Shown in pieces: positions 8,022 through 18,653 of a stretch of 49,023 bases of DNA. The notes under the pieces were generated by a model. It was not told the origin of the DNA, ran no database searches, and worked only from the letters and a program-made list of their open reading frames with translations. This DNA is from Bacteroidetes bacterium UBA7662 (GTDB taxonomy: Bacteria; Bacteroidota; Bacteroidia; UBA7662). The position numbers and the translations under genes were made by a program. The stretch spans positions 583,648 through 632,670 of the forward strand of contig DLHS01000015.1 in assembly GCA_002483345.1 (NCBI GenBank), read 5' to 3'. Every line of letters starts with the position of its first letter. Positions within the stretch are counted from its first letter, which is position 1.

Positions 8022-11000
8022 ATGAAAAAAACCCTTTTACTGCTTTTTGCACTACTGACGGGGGTCAATGCTTCCAGAGCACAGTATTGTGCTTCAGCGG
8101 CAACCGACCTTGTTTACGGATACATGAGCAACGTGACCTTTGCCGGTATCAATCACAACAGTGGTAGTACCGGCTATTCAGATTTCACCGCTGTATCCGG
8201 ACAGGTTGTCGCCGGACTCAGTTATCCGATATCAGCAACCGTAGAAGTAGCTCCACCGGGGCCTTATGAGGAATATATCACGGTTTACATTGACTGGAAT
8301 CAGGATTTTACTTTCGATCAGACAGAACGTTATGATGTTGGTGTCAGTCTCGTGGTAGGTACTTTTGTAGTTACAGGAAACATTGCGGTTCCTGCCAATG
8401 CCCTACCCGGCACCACCCGGATGCGTATAAAAGATCAGTGGGACAACTATTCTGTAAACCCCTGTGGCACTTATACCTATGGTGAAGTAGAAGATTATAC
8501 CCTTACTGTCCTGCCAGCATCGGGTCGTGATGCAGGCATAAACAGTCTTGTTCAACCCGCCATTCTCCAGATCGGACAAAACATCGTAAGCATCCGGATA
8601 CAAAATCTGGCGGCGGATCTTATCAGTTCGGTAGATGTAACTTATCAACTCGACAACAATACGCCGGTTTCAGTTTCTGCTGCACAGCTCCCGTCACCGC
8701 TTATGTCCGGTGCCACCCACGATTATCAATTTGCTGCACCGCTAAATATTACCACTCCGGGGAGTTATACTTTAAAAACGTGGATAGCCAATGCCAACGG
8801 TCTGGGCAACGACAATAACCTATTGAACGATACCCTGACCACCCTGCTGTGCACCGGACTATCGGGTACCTATACGGTCGGAGGTACGAATCCGGATTAC
8901 GCTTCTATCGCAGCGGCAGTACATGATCTGAATCAATGCGGACTTAGCGGGGCTGTCTCCTTTCAGGTGGCTCCGGGAACATATTACGGCAGTTACCAGC
9001 TACTGGATGTACCTGGTATATCAGCCGCCAACACCATCAGTTTCAACAGCACCGGCGGGCCGGCAACAACTATTCTGATTCACGATACTGTTGGAACCAA
9101 TTCTGCGGTAAACCGGATCACCTTTAATATCTCGAATACTCCATTTGTCACAATCAATGGTTTTACCTTCCGCAAGCTGGTCATAGGTACCACGGTTTCT
9201 CCAACAATCGTTATAAACAACGCTTCGGATGTTACCGTACTAGGGAACATTTTTGAGGACCTTACAGGAGGTAGCTCCACCAATGCTTATGGTATCAGAT
9301 CCAATTCAAGCAACAACACCATTATTGCAAACAATACTTTTATCAATCATTACTACCCTGTGTATGTAAATGGCACAAATGCTTCTCCCGTATTCTACAG
9401 TGTAGGTTTGTCGGTCGTGGGCAACACCTTCAATACTTATCGCTATGGTATTTATATTGACAATTGTGACCAACCACTCATTCAGGGCAATATTCTGACC
9501 GGTCTTGCCACAGCCGCAACTTCGGGTTATGGCATCTACCTCAGCCGGTGCCAACAGGCAACTGTCTCGGAAAACCGTATCACGGGAAAACTCGGAAATG
9601 CCGGTATTTATCTGTCGAATATGAACGGAACTGCACAGACGTCTAACCGGGTATATAACAACCTTGTTTCCGGCATGGCGAATGCCAGTTCCAGTATTGT
9701 CAGTTATGGCATCTACTTCACCGCTTCGTATGCTGCTGCTGCCACACCTGAGAATCCACGTGATTTTGTTGAAATAGTGCACAACACGATTAACATGGTG
9801 ATGAGTTCTACCGCAACATCCACTTACAGTGCTTTGTATGTTACGGGAGGTAGTCTGGCTACACCTGCCATTGGACAACTTACGGTGCTAAACAACATTG
9901 TCTTCAGTAAATGGTCTTCTGCCAATATCGGTTCCGGCTACAAAGTTGTTTATTACCCGGGAAGCTGGGTTGTTGATTCACTGATATCGGATCATAATAA
10001 TTTCCGCATGGAAACCTCCACCGGCTCATTACCCACCAATTCGCTTATCAGGGTAAACAATCCCTTGATGGACTATCTGAGTTTGTCAGACTGGGCTACC
10101 GCAACCGGCAAAGACACCAATTCAGTCTCGATTTCCCCGGATTTCATATCGTTCGCCCAGCCTGAACCAACAAGTCTGGCCATGGACAATCTGGGAACTG
10201 TTGTTTCCTATGTAACATCCGACATTGCCGGTCTCAGCCGGCATGCATCAACGCCTGATATGGGTGCATACGAATTTACCGGAGCTCCTTTTTCACAGAT
10301 AATATCAACTCCGCTTCAGGATACCTTGCTGTCAGTATCCCGCCTTTTCGCGGTTACCCTGCTCGATACCAATACGGGTATCACGGTTGGTCCGCCCAAC
10401 AGCCCCCGTTTGTATTACAGAAAACATGGACAGACTAGCTGGCAGACCGACAGTGTTCCATCTGTGAGCGGCAGTGAATTTACATTCAACATTAATTATG
10501 CATCATTAGGGGGCGTAGTTGCACTGGATACGATAGAATATTATGTCGCCTGTCGCAACAATGGTGGCACTGTTACCACCTCTCCGCTCGGTGGAGCGGG
10601 GCAGTCTCCAATCGGGAATACAGCTCCGCCGTCTTTGCATATGTACAAATTGCTCGGGCAGGCTTCTGGCAACTACAATGTCGGTGTTAGCAGCGCTGCT
10701 GATTTTCCAACCATCACATCGGCAATTAATTTCCTGAATAACAGCATCATTACAACGCCGGTCACTTTTACTCTGATTGACACCCTTTACAACACTGGTG
10801 AAACTTTTCCTATTGAAATTGAACGCAACAGTGGTTCAGGTGTAAATCGTCATGTGGTCATAAAACCGGCAGCTTCAGCCACGCAAGTACTTATTACAGG
10901 TCTGGCGCCTGGCTCTACTGGTTTGTTTGTCCTGAATCAGGTGGCTAATTTCGAATTCAACGGAGCAAATGGAAGCGGAACGCCGGTTTTGACCATTCAA

Positions 11001-13964
11001 AGCACTTCACAAACCACCAACAGTGCTGTCATCTGGCTGCGTGGTCCTGATGCCAGCTCCCCGCTTACAGTCGGAAATGATTCGATCCTGATCCGGAACC
11101 TGAAAGTCATCGGCGGAAGTAATACCGCCAATACTTTTTACGGTATTCATGCTGGTGGAAACACCATTTTATCGAATGGTGCAGGCAACTATATGAGAGA
11201 AATCACCATTGAAAATGTTTCTGTGGAGCGTGCCGGTACAGGAATTCATGTCCGTGGCACAGCCAATTATCCGGCTTCCCGTGTCAACCTTAAGAACAAT
11301 AAGATAGGATCGCTTGATACCGCTTATTTCGTAACCAGCAAGGGGATAGATGTTATCTACACAGATTATCTCCATATCAGCGACAATGAGATTTTCAACC
11401 TTGCTGGTGGTAACATTGGTGCTAACATTGTCGGCATTGAAGGAGCCGGAATTCCGGGGGCAAGGATAGAAAGGAACAAAATCCGCAGTATCAAAAATGC
11501 GCATCCTGATGGTTGGTCAGCATTTGGTATAAATTTAAGTGTCAGTCCCGGCTTCTTTGGAATCGGTGCGATACCAACAGGAGACTCCATCTGGTTAGTG
11601 AATAATGTTGTCCATGACATCAAAACCGTTCATTACCTCAATACCTCCACCGACTATAATGCTTTCGGAATCCGGATTGCAGGTGGCGCAGGACACCGGT
11701 TATATTACAACTCTGTAAGCATGACGGGTTCTGACAGTGCTATATCTTCTTCTTCAGCATTGCTTGTCTCCTCTGCTGCTACCACCGGGCTGGATATTCG
11801 CAACAATATTTTCGCGAATGCGCACCATACACCTGATACAAGTGTCCGGCGTTACTTCACAGCTGTTTGGTTCAATGCATCCTTCAATTTTTCAGGTTGC
11901 ACAATCAACAACAACGCTTATCATGTTGACACCCTGTCTGGCTTCCATTTTGTAGGAAGAAAGGGCGCTACAACAGCTGCTGCTGATTTTTTCACTACAC
12001 TTGCTGACTGGAAAGTAATCACTCAATCAGGGAATCCGGCCAACGACGGTTTGTCAATACCTACCCTTGGAAACAGTGTCGCTCCGTTTACATCTCCGCT
12101 GAACCTGACCATTCCTAACGGCACCACGACAGGTATTGAATCGGGGGGTGTTGTCATAGCTGCTTTGGGGATTCCCAATACTGATATCAACGGTACAACC
12201 AGACCCGGTGGTGGAACGGCCACTTCCCCTGACATGGGTGCCTATGAGATTTCCGGTGTTGCGCTGCCGGATGACTTTGCACCTTCGCTGGATTCGGTTC
12301 ATTTCACCCCAGCAACCAGTCAGTGTACCCCAGTCTCCCGTACGGTTACTGCTTTTGTAAGCGACAATCTGGGTGGCAAGGGAGTTGATTCCGTTCGTTT
12401 GCTTTACAGCTTCAACGGTGTTGCCCAAACACCTGTGAACATGACGCTGGCCAGTGGCACAGTCATGAGCGGAAGCTGGACAGGTACCATCCCTGCAGCA
12501 TCCGGCTCCGCTGTACTTGTGGAAACATGGATCGTAGCCCGTGACAGTGTCGCTAACATCAGTTCGGCATTTACAGCGGATTCCTTCAAGGATGACTATC
12601 TCATCGTTGATGCGGGTCCCGATCAGACGATCATCACCGGAAGTCAGGCGATCTTAATAGGTAATGGAGGAAATGTTTTGGTAACCCTTGGAAACGGCAA
12701 TCTTGTTAACAGCGGCACTTCTTTCCCTGCACCTTACGGTGGTTATTGGTACAGTGCCCGTCACCAGTTTCTGATGACAGCCGGTGAACTATATGGTTTA
12801 GGCGTCAGTTCGGGTGCCATCAATTCTCTTGCCTTTGATGTCTCTGCAACAGGCGGAAACCCATTGCAGTTTTTCACCATCAAAATGGGACATACCACCC
12901 AAACAGAAATGGCCTCATGGGAATCTACCACCACACAGGTATACACTGACTCAGCTTATCTCGCAACCTCCACAGGCTGGAATACACATACCTTCCAAAC
13001 GCCCTTTATGTGGAACGGTGTAGATAATGTAGTGATTGAGGTTTGTTTCGACAATGGCCTTGCCTATTCAACAAATGCCATTGTGAACCAAAGCACCACT
13101 TCTTTTGCATCAAGTATCTGGTATACAGCAGCGGGCGCCTGTGGCAGCACTGCTGTAACAAACGGCGGACAACAACGCCCCAATATGCGTTTAAATGCCA
13201 GCAGGTATGTAAGCTGGAGAGCATTGGGCAGCTCCGTTATCCTGAGTACTTCTGATACTTTGGTTGTTTCACCTACAGCAACAACCCGTTATATCTTTAC
13301 CGTAACGGACTCGATTTGTTTCAAATCAGATACGGTTACTGTAACTGTAAATGCACTCTCACCTGACGGTTGTATTCCAAGAATAGTTTCTCCGTTGCCC
13401 GGTGCGGTTACGGCACTCAATCAGGCCTATCCGGTTACAGTTACTATCAAAAACTGTGGTCCTGTGTCTATCAGCGGTTTTGATGTGGCGTATACTGTAA
13501 ATGGTGGTGCCTCAGTTTCAACCAACTCGATTACAGCAACCATTGCCCCCGGGGATTCTATCCAGCACACCTTTACCCAGCATTGGACGCCGAGTGTTGG
13601 TGGCTCTCTGAAGCTTTGTGCCTTTATCACTTCCCTCGCAGGCGGAGTAAATCCTGCCAACGACACGGCTTGTGTAACACACGAAAATGTAGGTACTGAG
13701 CTACCTTCTAACAGTCTGGTTAACAGGGTATACCCCAACCCTGCAAGTACACAGGTCAGGTTTGAACTCAAAGGTGCTGCGGTGAGAGGTACAAGCATCC
13801 TGCTGTTTGATCAACTGGGAAGGGAGGTTAATCGCACGGCGGTGGCAGAAGGTACTTCATTGATTGAAATGAATACCAGTCAACTGGCCGATGGCCTGTA
13901 TCACTACCGTATTCAAACCCCTGTTCATACAGATTTCGGTAAACTATTTATTCGTAGTAAATAG
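8022..13964 (+). CDS. giant T9SS-secreted GEVED/beta-helix surface protein
   Basis: Protein of 1980 residues. A signal peptide (MKKTLLLLFALLTGVNASRAQ) is followed by a GEVED domain, whose literal motif is at residues 154-158 in YGEVEDYTLTV. Next comes a CARDB-like segment (about 165-280), then two long right-handed beta-helix regions, each opened by a related motif (TVGGTNPDYASIAAAV near 290; NVGVSSAADFPTITSAI near 890). Both helix regions close with PDMGAYE. Ig-like and PKD-like modules follow. The C-terminus is a type-A sorting domain beginning RVYPNPAS (YPNP at 1904-1907) that should be cleaved during T9SS export and lipid-anchoring. It is probably an adhesin or large surface protein; no catalytic motif is visible. 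Direct and inverted repeats lie in its leader, and a terminator follows. Confidence 0.88.
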   Translation: MKKTLLLLFALLTGVNASRAQYCASAATDLVYGYMSNVTFAGINHNSGSTGYSDFTAVSGQVVAGLSYPISATVEVAPPGPYEEYITVYIDWNQDFTFDQTERYDVGVSLVVGTFVVTGNIAVPANALPGTTRMRIKDQWDNYSVNPCGTYTYGEVEDYTLTVLPASGRDAGINSLVQPAILQIGQNIVSIRIQNLAADLISSVDVTYQLDNNTPVSVSAAQLPSPLMSGATHDYQFAAPLNITTPGSYTLKTWIANANGLGNDNNLLNDTLTTLLCTGLSGTYTVGGTNPDYASIAAAVHDLNQCGLSGAVSFQVAPGTYYGSYQLLDVPGISAANTISFNSTGGPATTILIHDTVGTNSAVNRITFNISNTPFVTINGFTFRKLVIGTTVSPTIVINNASDVTVLGNIFEDLTGGSSTNAYGIRSNSSNNTIIANNTFINHYYPVYVNGTNASPVFYSVGLSVVGNTFNTYRYGIYIDNCDQPLIQGNILTGLATAATSGYGIYLSRCQQATVSENRITGKLGNAGIYLSNMNGTAQTSNRVYNNLVSGMANASSSIVSYGIYFTASYAAAATPENPRDFVEIVHNTINMVMSSTATSTYSALYVTGGSLATPAIGQLTVLNNIVFSKWSSANIGSGYKVVYYPGSWVVDSLISDHNNFRMETSTGSLPTNSLIRVNNPLMDYLSLSDWATATGKDTNSVSISPDFISFAQPEPTSLAMDNLGTVVSYVTSDIAGLSRHASTPDMGAYEFTGAPFSQIISTPLQDTLLSVSRLFAVTLLDTNTGITVGPPNSPRLYYRKHGQTSWQTDSVPSVSGSEFTFNINYASLGGVVALDTIEYYVACRNNGGTVTTSPLGGAGQSPIGNTAPPSLHMYKLLGQASGNYNVGVSSAADFPTITSAINFLNNSIITTPVTFTLIDTLYNTGETFPIEIERNSGSGVNRHVVIKPAASATQVLITGLAPGSTGLFVLNQVANFEFNGANGSGTPVLTIQSTSQTTNSAVIWLRGPDASSPLTVGNDSILIRNLKVIGGSNTANTFYGIHAGGNTILSNGAGNYMREITIENVSVERAGTGIHVRGTANYPASRVNLKNNKIGSLDTAYFVTSKGIDVIYTDYLHISDNEIFNLAGGNIGANIVGIEGAGIPGARIERNKIRSIKNAHPDGWSAFGINLSVSPGFFGIGAIPTGDSIWLVNNVVHDIKTVHYLNTSTDYNAFGIRIAGGAGHRLYYNSVSMTGSDSAISSSSALLVSSAATTGLDIRNNIFANAHHTPDTSVRRYFTAVWFNASFNFSGCTINNNAYHVDTLSGFHFVGRKGATTAAADFFTTLADWKVITQSGNPANDGLSIPTLGNSVAPFTSPLNLTIPNGTTTGIESGGVVIAALGIPNTDINGTTRPGGGTATSPDMGAYEISGVALPDDFAPSLDSVHFTPATSQCTPVSRTVTAFVSDNLGGKGVDSVRLLYSFNGVAQTPVNMTLASGTVMSGSWTGTIPAASGSAVLVETWIVARDSVANISSAFTADSFKDDYLIVDAGPDQTIITGSQAILIGNGGNVLVTLGNGNLVNSGTSFPAPYGGYWYSARHQFLMTAGELYGLGVSSGAINSLAFDVSATGGNPLQFFTIKMGHTTQTEMASWESTTTQVYTDSAYLATSTGWNTHTFQTPFMWNGVDNVVIEVCFDNGLAYSTNAIVNQSTTSFASSIWYTAAGACGSTAVTNGGQQRPNMRLNASRYVSWRALGSSVILSTSDTLVVSPTATTRYIFTVTDSICFKSDTVTVTVNALSPDGCIPRIVSPLPGAVTALNQAYPVTVTIKNCGPVSISGFDVAYTVNGGASVSTNSITATIAPGDSIQHTFTQHWTPSVGGSLKLCAFITSLAGGVNPANDTACVTHENVGTELPSNSLVNRVYPNPASTQVRFELKGAAVRGTSILLFDQLGREVNRTAVAEGTSLIEMNTSQLADGLYHYRIQTPVHTDFGKLFIRSK

Positions 13965-13986
13965 CTGGATTGTTTTTCAAGGAAGG

Positions 13987-14024
13987 CAGGGCTGTTTCCG
14001 GAAGGAGGCAGCCCTGTTCTTTTT
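13987..14024 (+). terminator. intrinsic terminator of the giant surface-protein gene
   Basis: A perfect eight-pair stem (CAGGGCTG with CAGCCCTG) and a 14-base loop precede TTCTTTTT, 22 bases after the stop codon. Confidence 0.8.
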
Positions 14025-14041
14025 ATCCTGAATAGTATAAT

Positions 14042-14662
14042 TTATTGTTTCTGCGCTATCCAGGCATTGTATATATCCAGGACTTCCTCCAGATCTTTAT
14101 AAGTATATTCCTTATTCTTTATTTTTTCTGCCAGTTCCGGATAATCACTGAAGTATCTGGGCGCATACATTTTAAAAGTTGCATTGCTGTTAAGGCTTGC
14201 AACGGTAGATATTTTCATAAGCGCTACCTCATTTGGTCGTATCACAAAGTACTCTTTGAAACTTGCTGAACCATTATGCATGCCCGTTGCGGGATTTACG
14301 CCTCCTCCTAAAGTACTTTGAACAAAATACAGGCTTACATAGCCAGTCCTCAAAAGCAGGAACCATCCGTCTTTCTGGGCTTTTTTAGCTTGTATGGCAG
14401 GAAAATAATCATGCCGTTCAAATCGGGAAGTATCTGAGCCTAAAAAATAGGTAGCACTTTTCAGTTCATTCAGCAATATCACACTTGTTTCTCCCTTCTC
14501 AGTTTCTCTGAATTTGAGTTTTTTGTTCGCTTCAAGTACGGATTGCGCATATCCTGATTTAACACGCCCGTCATTAAAAACCAACTCAACCCTGGAAAAC
14601 TGTTGCGCGAGGGTGCTTGTAAAGGAAAAAACGAAAAGAAGGAGGAAGGTAAGTTTGGCCAT
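14042..14662 (-). CDS. secreted hypothetical protein
   Basis: Protein of 206 residues with a signal peptide (MAKLTFLLLFVFSFTSTLAQ). The mature part begins with a beta-rich segment (VELVFNDGRVKSGYAQ) and has a central stretch (WFLLLRTGYVSLYFVQST) that suits a strand-rich fold better than a membrane helix. The C-terminus is helical and charged, with DYPELAEKIKNKEYTY. It resembles small exported proteins that Bacteroidota carry in many copies, but I do not recognise a named family. It is downstream of, and convergent with, the giant surface-protein gene. A TATGTTTG element 19 bases before its ATG suggests its own promoter. Confidence 0.7.
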   Translation of the reverse strand: MAKLTFLLLFVFSFTSTLAQQFSRVELVFNDGRVKSGYAQSVLEANKKLKFRETEKGETSVILLNELKSATYFLGSDTSRFERHDYFPAIQAKKAQKDGWFLLLRTGYVSLYFVQSTLGGGVNPATGMHNGSASFKEYFVIRPNEVALMKISTVASLNSNATFKMYAPRYFSDYPELAEKIKNKEYTYKDLEEVLDIYNAWIAQKQ

Positions 14663-14680
14663 TGTGAATATTTATATCAA

Positions 14681-14688
14681 CAAACATA
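14681..14688 (-). promoter_or_regulatory. possible -7 element (TATGTTTG)
   Basis: On the minus strand TATGTTTG matches TANNTTTG, 19 bases before the ATG at 14662. A -33 TTTG at the usual distance is missing. Confidence 0.35.
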
Positions 14689-14752
14689 GCGCAAAAGTCC
14701 TAAAAATCGTTGGGATGAAAATAATCAGGTAGCATTGCTGCTATTGATTTTA

Positions 14753-16348
14753 TCAGGCTGATTGCAGTACCATGAAGCACTTTCGAAGTGGATCCAGCTC
14801 GGTACAGCATTCTGCCATAAAAGAGTCCCCTTCAGCCAGATAAAAATTCATAAAACTGTCATGCCTTTCCTGTAAATGATTGTCGGGGAAAAGCTTTTGT
14901 TTCAACTGTTTAATCTGATTAAGCTCTGTTTCATGCCGTTGCTTCTGAGATTTGCGAACCCGGGCTTCGAGGCCTTTCAACTGACCTTCCACCTTTTTGC
15001 CTTCCGCCAGCGTCGCGGCTTTGAGACTCGGGTCGATCATTTCGATGTGTGCAGCCAGGGTATCAAACCAATGTCTGAGCTTCTCCAGCTCTGGTTCCAT
15101 ATCGTACACTTCTTTTTCGTGTCGCGAAAGAAAAGTATAAATGAGTTCTTCAGTGGGTTGGAAAATATCTTCAACCGACAAACCCAGTTTCTCCATTTTA
15201 CCGGCGCTGTTGCGATCAATGTACTGCACCGACGAACGGAGCATCACCACCGGCATAGGCACCTGGTGGAGCTTAAAAACATCCTTCAGCAGCATCCAAT
15301 ACGCCACCTCTGCCCCGCCACCAATGAAAGCCACGTTGGGGAGGCACATTTCCTGATAAAGAGGGCGCAAAACGACATTGGGACTGAAATTTTCGGGGTG
15401 CGTTTCCACCAGAGCCAAAAACTCCTCCCGGGACCATTTTTTCCCGCCATGCACCAACTGAAAACCTGCGTCGTGTGAAACAATCCGTTCACGAACCCCA
15501 TCTTCCAGCCAGAAGAGATTGATAGGGCGTGGGTAAATCTGCGCGCTGTAACCGGCTGCTTCCAGTTTTTTGCCTGCTTCAAGCACCAGGCCCTCCGCTT
15601 TTTGCCCGAGCAATTCGGCACGGACAACGGCAGAGAACCCGGCTTTGAGGATGGCGTCATCCCCATCTACAATAACCAAACCCTCTTTCCCGAACAGGGC
15701 ATGTACGAACAAACGGGTGGCCTGTGCCCAGCTGTAATCCGATCTGAAGCTGTTTTCAAGCAATCTCCTCAGTTCAAGCGCTTCCGGTTTATCTCCGAGC
15801 AGACCGAAAACCTGTTCAAGCACCGGCACCAGCGTATCCAGCTTCATCCTGCCCACAGGGCCCTTTAAGCCATTTTCCCAGCGGATTTCCTGCTGAAAAA
15901 GATGCAGGTGGTTGAGTTCTTCCAGATCGTGGTCCTCAGCACCCATCCAGTAAACGGGTATAAATTTTTTACCGGGATGAGCAGCAGCCAGGCGTTTGCT
16001 GAGGGCTATGGTTCCGGCAATTTTATAAATAAAATAAGCAGGGCCTGTCAGTAAATTGGGTTGATGGGCCGTGGTTACCGTATAGGTATCAGGCGACAAG
16101 AGTGATTCGATTTGCCCGGCAAGCTGTTGCTCATCCGCAAGTTCGCCATACTGGTTTTTCAACGCCTTTACCAGACGTTCCCGGTCGGTTGCCGTAAAAT
16201 GCTGCCTTTCAGCCAGCGCCGCTGCTACGCCTGCTTCGCTGAAAGGATGCTGTATGAATTCATTAAAAACAGCTTTACCTGCCAGATAATCGATGGCCAG
16301 GCGGCTGAAAGAACGGGTTGACTCGAAAGGTATGGTTTGTATATGCAT
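14753..16348 (-). CDS. bshC: bacillithiol biosynthesis cysteine-adding enzyme BshC
   Basis: Protein of 531 residues, the usual BshC length. BshC is assigned the last step of bacillithiol synthesis, adding cysteine to glucosaminyl-malate. Family motifs are HQPNLLTGPAYFIYKI (about 98-113), FIPVYWMGAEDHDLEE (about 133-148), and a C-terminal coiled coil (about 425-480) with many Lys and Gln residues. The start codon shares one base with the rimO stop (TGATG), so translation is coupled. It is the last gene of an apparent ftsY-rimO-bshC unit. No bshA or bshB is in the window. Confidence 0.93.
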   Translation of the reverse strand: MHIQTIPFESTRSFSRLAIDYLAGKAVFNEFIQHPFSEAGVAAALAERQHFTATDRERLVKALKNQYGELADEQQLAGQIESLLSPDTYTVTTAHQPNLLTGPAYFIYKIAGTIALSKRLAAAHPGKKFIPVYWMGAEDHDLEELNHLHLFQQEIRWENGLKGPVGRMKLDTLVPVLEQVFGLLGDKPEALELRRLLENSFRSDYSWAQATRLFVHALFGKEGLVIVDGDDAILKAGFSAVVRAELLGQKAEGLVLEAGKKLEAAGYSAQIYPRPINLFWLEDGVRERIVSHDAGFQLVHGGKKWSREEFLALVETHPENFSPNVVLRPLYQEMCLPNVAFIGGGAEVAYWMLLKDVFKLHQVPMPVVMLRSSVQYIDRNSAGKMEKLGLSVEDIFQPTEELIYTFLSRHEKEVYDMEPELEKLRHWFDTLAAHIEMIDPSLKAATLAEGKKVEGQLKGLEARVRKSQKQRHETELNQIKQLKQKLFPDNHLQERHDSFMNFYLAEGDSFMAECCTELDPLRKCFMVLQSA

Positions 16349-17661
16349 CAGGCTTTGGGTTCACCGTAAAGGTCGAAAGCATCGGCCTGGGTAATGGTGA
16401 TATCTGCAAAATCACCTAAACGCACAAAATGGTTCCGTGCATCAACCAAAACTTCGTTGTCGACTTCCGGCGAATCGTGTTCGGTACGTCCGATGAAGTA
16501 CTGTCCTTCCTTACGGTCGAACAGCACCTTCATGCTTTGTCCTACCTTAGGCTCATTCAATTCGAAAGAAATACCTTGTTGCAAGGCCATGATTTCATCG
16601 GCACGGGCTTCTTTTACTTCCTGCGGCACATCATCCGGCTGGTTATACGCTGCCGTATTTTCTTCGTGGGAATATGGGAATACGCCCAGTCGTTCGAAAC
16701 GGTTTTTCTCAATAAAATCCATCATCTCCTGGTGATGGGCACCGGTTTCGCCGGGAAAGCCGGTTATCATGGTCGTGCGCAGGGCAATCCCCGGCACCTC
16801 TCCCCGGATGGTATCTATCAGCGCCTGGGTGCGGTCGGCTGTGATACCCCGGCGCATGGCTTTCAGCATGGCATCGGCGCCGTGTTGCAGGGGCATGTCG
16901 AGGTAATTGCAGATGTTGGCGCGTTCACGCATCACCGGCAGTATATCTTCCGGGAACTGTGATGGGTAAGCGTATTGCAAGCGTATCCAGGCAAGTTCTG
17001 GTACATCCGAAATGCGTTTCAGCAAGTCGGCCAGATTCCGCTTCCCATATAAATCCAGTCCGTAATAGGTCAGATCCTGCGCGATAAGCACAATCTCCTT
17101 CACCCCGTTCTTCACCAGATTGCCGGCTTCTGTCACAATATCTTCCATCGACTTGGAGACATGTTTACCCCGCATCAGCGGAATGGCACAGAAAGCGCAG
17201 GGGCGGTTGCAGCCTTCCGATATTTTCATGAAGGCTGTATGCGTCGGAGTGGTAATAATTCTTTCCCCCAGCAACTCGTGTTTATAATCAGCTCCGAGGG
17301 TTTTTAGTATGCGCGGGAGCTCCATGGTACCGAAAAAGGCATCGACCTGGGGCATTTCAGCTTCGAGTTCGTCGCGGTAACGGTGCGACAGGCAGCCTGT
17401 GACGTACAGTTTATCGATGACCCCATCCTCCTTGGCATCGATAAAACGTAGTATGGTATCGATGGATTCCTGTTTGGCCTGTTCGATAAAGCCGCAGGTG
17501 TTCACGATGATGACCTGTGCATCATCCCTGGCACTTTCGTGCGATACTTCGAATTGGTTGGCTTTGAGCTGGGTGATGAGGTTCTCGGAATCAACCAGGT
17601 TTTTGGAGCAGCCCAGGGTAACGATGTTTACCTTGGGACGGCTGGTATTTTTGGTACGCAT
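16348..17661 (-). CDS. rimO: ribosomal protein S12 methylthiotransferase RimO
   Basis: Radical-SAM methylthiotransferase that modifies the conserved aspartate of ribosomal protein S12. From the ATG at 17661 it has 437 residues, close to E. coli RimO. The N-terminal UPF0004 domain carries the three cluster cysteines Cys18 (LGCSKN), Cys56 (NTCGFI) and Cys90 (VTGCL). The radical-SAM motif CNRPCAFC supplies Cys151, Cys155 and Cys158. A TRAM domain is at the C-terminus. A longer reading to 17724 would run into ftsY and has no family match, so 17661, one base after the ftsY stop, was chosen. Confidence 0.95.
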   Translation of the reverse strand: MRTKNTSRPKVNIVTLGCSKNLVDSENLITQLKANQFEVSHESARDDAQVIIVNTCGFIEQAKQESIDTILRFIDAKEDGVIDKLYVTGCLSHRYRDELEAEMPQVDAFFGTMELPRILKTLGADYKHELLGERIITTPTHTAFMKISEGCNRPCAFCAIPLMRGKHVSKSMEDIVTEAGNLVKNGVKEIVLIAQDLTYYGLDLYGKRNLADLLKRISDVPELAWIRLQYAYPSQFPEDILPVMRERANICNYLDMPLQHGADAMLKAMRRGITADRTQALIDTIRGEVPGIALRTTMITGFPGETGAHHQEMMDFIEKNRFERLGVFPYSHEENTAAYNQPDDVPQEVKEARADEIMALQQGISFELNEPKVGQSMKVLFDRKEGQYFIGRTEHDSPEVDNEVLVDARNHFVRLGDFADITITQADAFDLYGEPKA

Positions 17662-17662
17662 C

Positions 17663-18619
17663 TCAGTTATTCGAAAAAAGTGAGTCGACGAAAGCTTTGC
17701 GGTTAAAGGGCTGGAGATGCTCAATGCCCTCTCCCACCCCTATGTATTTGACCGGAATCCGGAACTGGTCCGAAATACCAATCACGACACCTCCTTTGGC
17801 AGTGCCATCGAGTTTGGTGAGTGCCAGGGCATTTACTTCGGTAGCAGCGGTAAATTGTTTGGCCTGTTCAACGGCATTCTGGCCGGTAGATGCATCTAAA
17901 ACAAGTAAAATTTCATGGGGAGCATCTGCTACCACCTTGCTCATCACATTCCTGATTTTAGAAAGCTCATTCATGAGTCCGACTTTGTTGTGCAAACGTC
18001 CGGCAGTATCGATGATTACCACATCTGCACCTTGTGCAACGGCAGACTTCAGGGTATCGAAGGCTACCGAAGCCGGATCTGCCCCCATGCCCTGAGAAAC
18101 CATCGAAACGCCTACTCTTTCACTCCAGATGCGCAGCTGATCAACGGCAGCAGCCCGGAAGGTATCGGCAGCGCCCAGCATGACTTTTTTACCATCCTGC
18201 TTAAAGCGCCAGGCCAGTTTACCGATGGTGGTGGTTTTTCCCACCCCGTTTACCCCTACCACCATGATAACATAAGGTTTTTTATCGGCAGGCAAGTCGA
18301 ACTGCTGGTCGCTGGTGCCGTTTTCGGTCAGCAAAGCAGCTATTTCTTCGCGCAGCACCTGGTTGAGCTGATCGGTACCTACATATTTATCGCGTTTCAC
18401 CCGTTCCTCTATCCGTTTGATGATGCGGAGGGTGGTATTTACGCCTACATCGGAAGATATGAGCACTTCTTCGAGTTGGTCAAGCACTTCCTCATCGACC
18501 GAACTTTTGCCGAGTACAATTTTGGTAAGTTTGGAGAAGACATTTTCCTTCGTCTTTTCTACCCCTTTGTCCAGAGCCTCCTGGTTCTTCTTGCTGCTGA
18601 AAAAATCAAAAAATCCCAT
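17663..18619 (-). CDS. ftsY: signal recognition particle receptor FtsY
   Basis: SRP-receptor GTPase of 318 residues that docks SRP-bound ribosomes at the inner membrane. The N domain spans about 20-105. The G domain has the P-loop GVNGVGKTT (122-130), the DTFRAAA motif (152-158), DTAGRL (near 205) and the TKLDGTAKGG specificity loop. The acidic A domain of E. coli FtsY is absent, as is usual in Bacteroidota; the first residues, MGFFDFFSSK, may form an amphipathic membrane-binding helix. A terminator separates it from DUF4295 upstream. Confidence 0.96.
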   Translation of the reverse strand: MGFFDFFSSKKNQEALDKGVEKTKENVFSKLTKIVLGKSSVDEEVLDQLEEVLISSDVGVNTTLRIIKRIEERVKRDKYVGTDQLNQVLREEIAALLTENGTSDQQFDLPADKKPYVIMVVGVNGVGKTTTIGKLAWRFKQDGKKVMLGAADTFRAAAVDQLRIWSERVGVSMVSQGMGADPASVAFDTLKSAVAQGADVVIIDTAGRLHNKVGLMNELSKIRNVMSKVVADAPHEILLVLDASTGQNAVEQAKQFTAATEVNALALTKLDGTAKGGVVIGISDQFRIPVKYIGVGEGIEHLQPFNRKAFVDSLFSNN

Positions 18620-18653
18620 GTGGTTTTAAATCCTTGGATTGAAATATAAACAC

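Noticed and set aside
16348..17724. Longer RimO start at 17724
   Set aside because: The extra 21 residues overlap ftsY and are not part of the family; ATG at 17661 gives a normal N-terminus.
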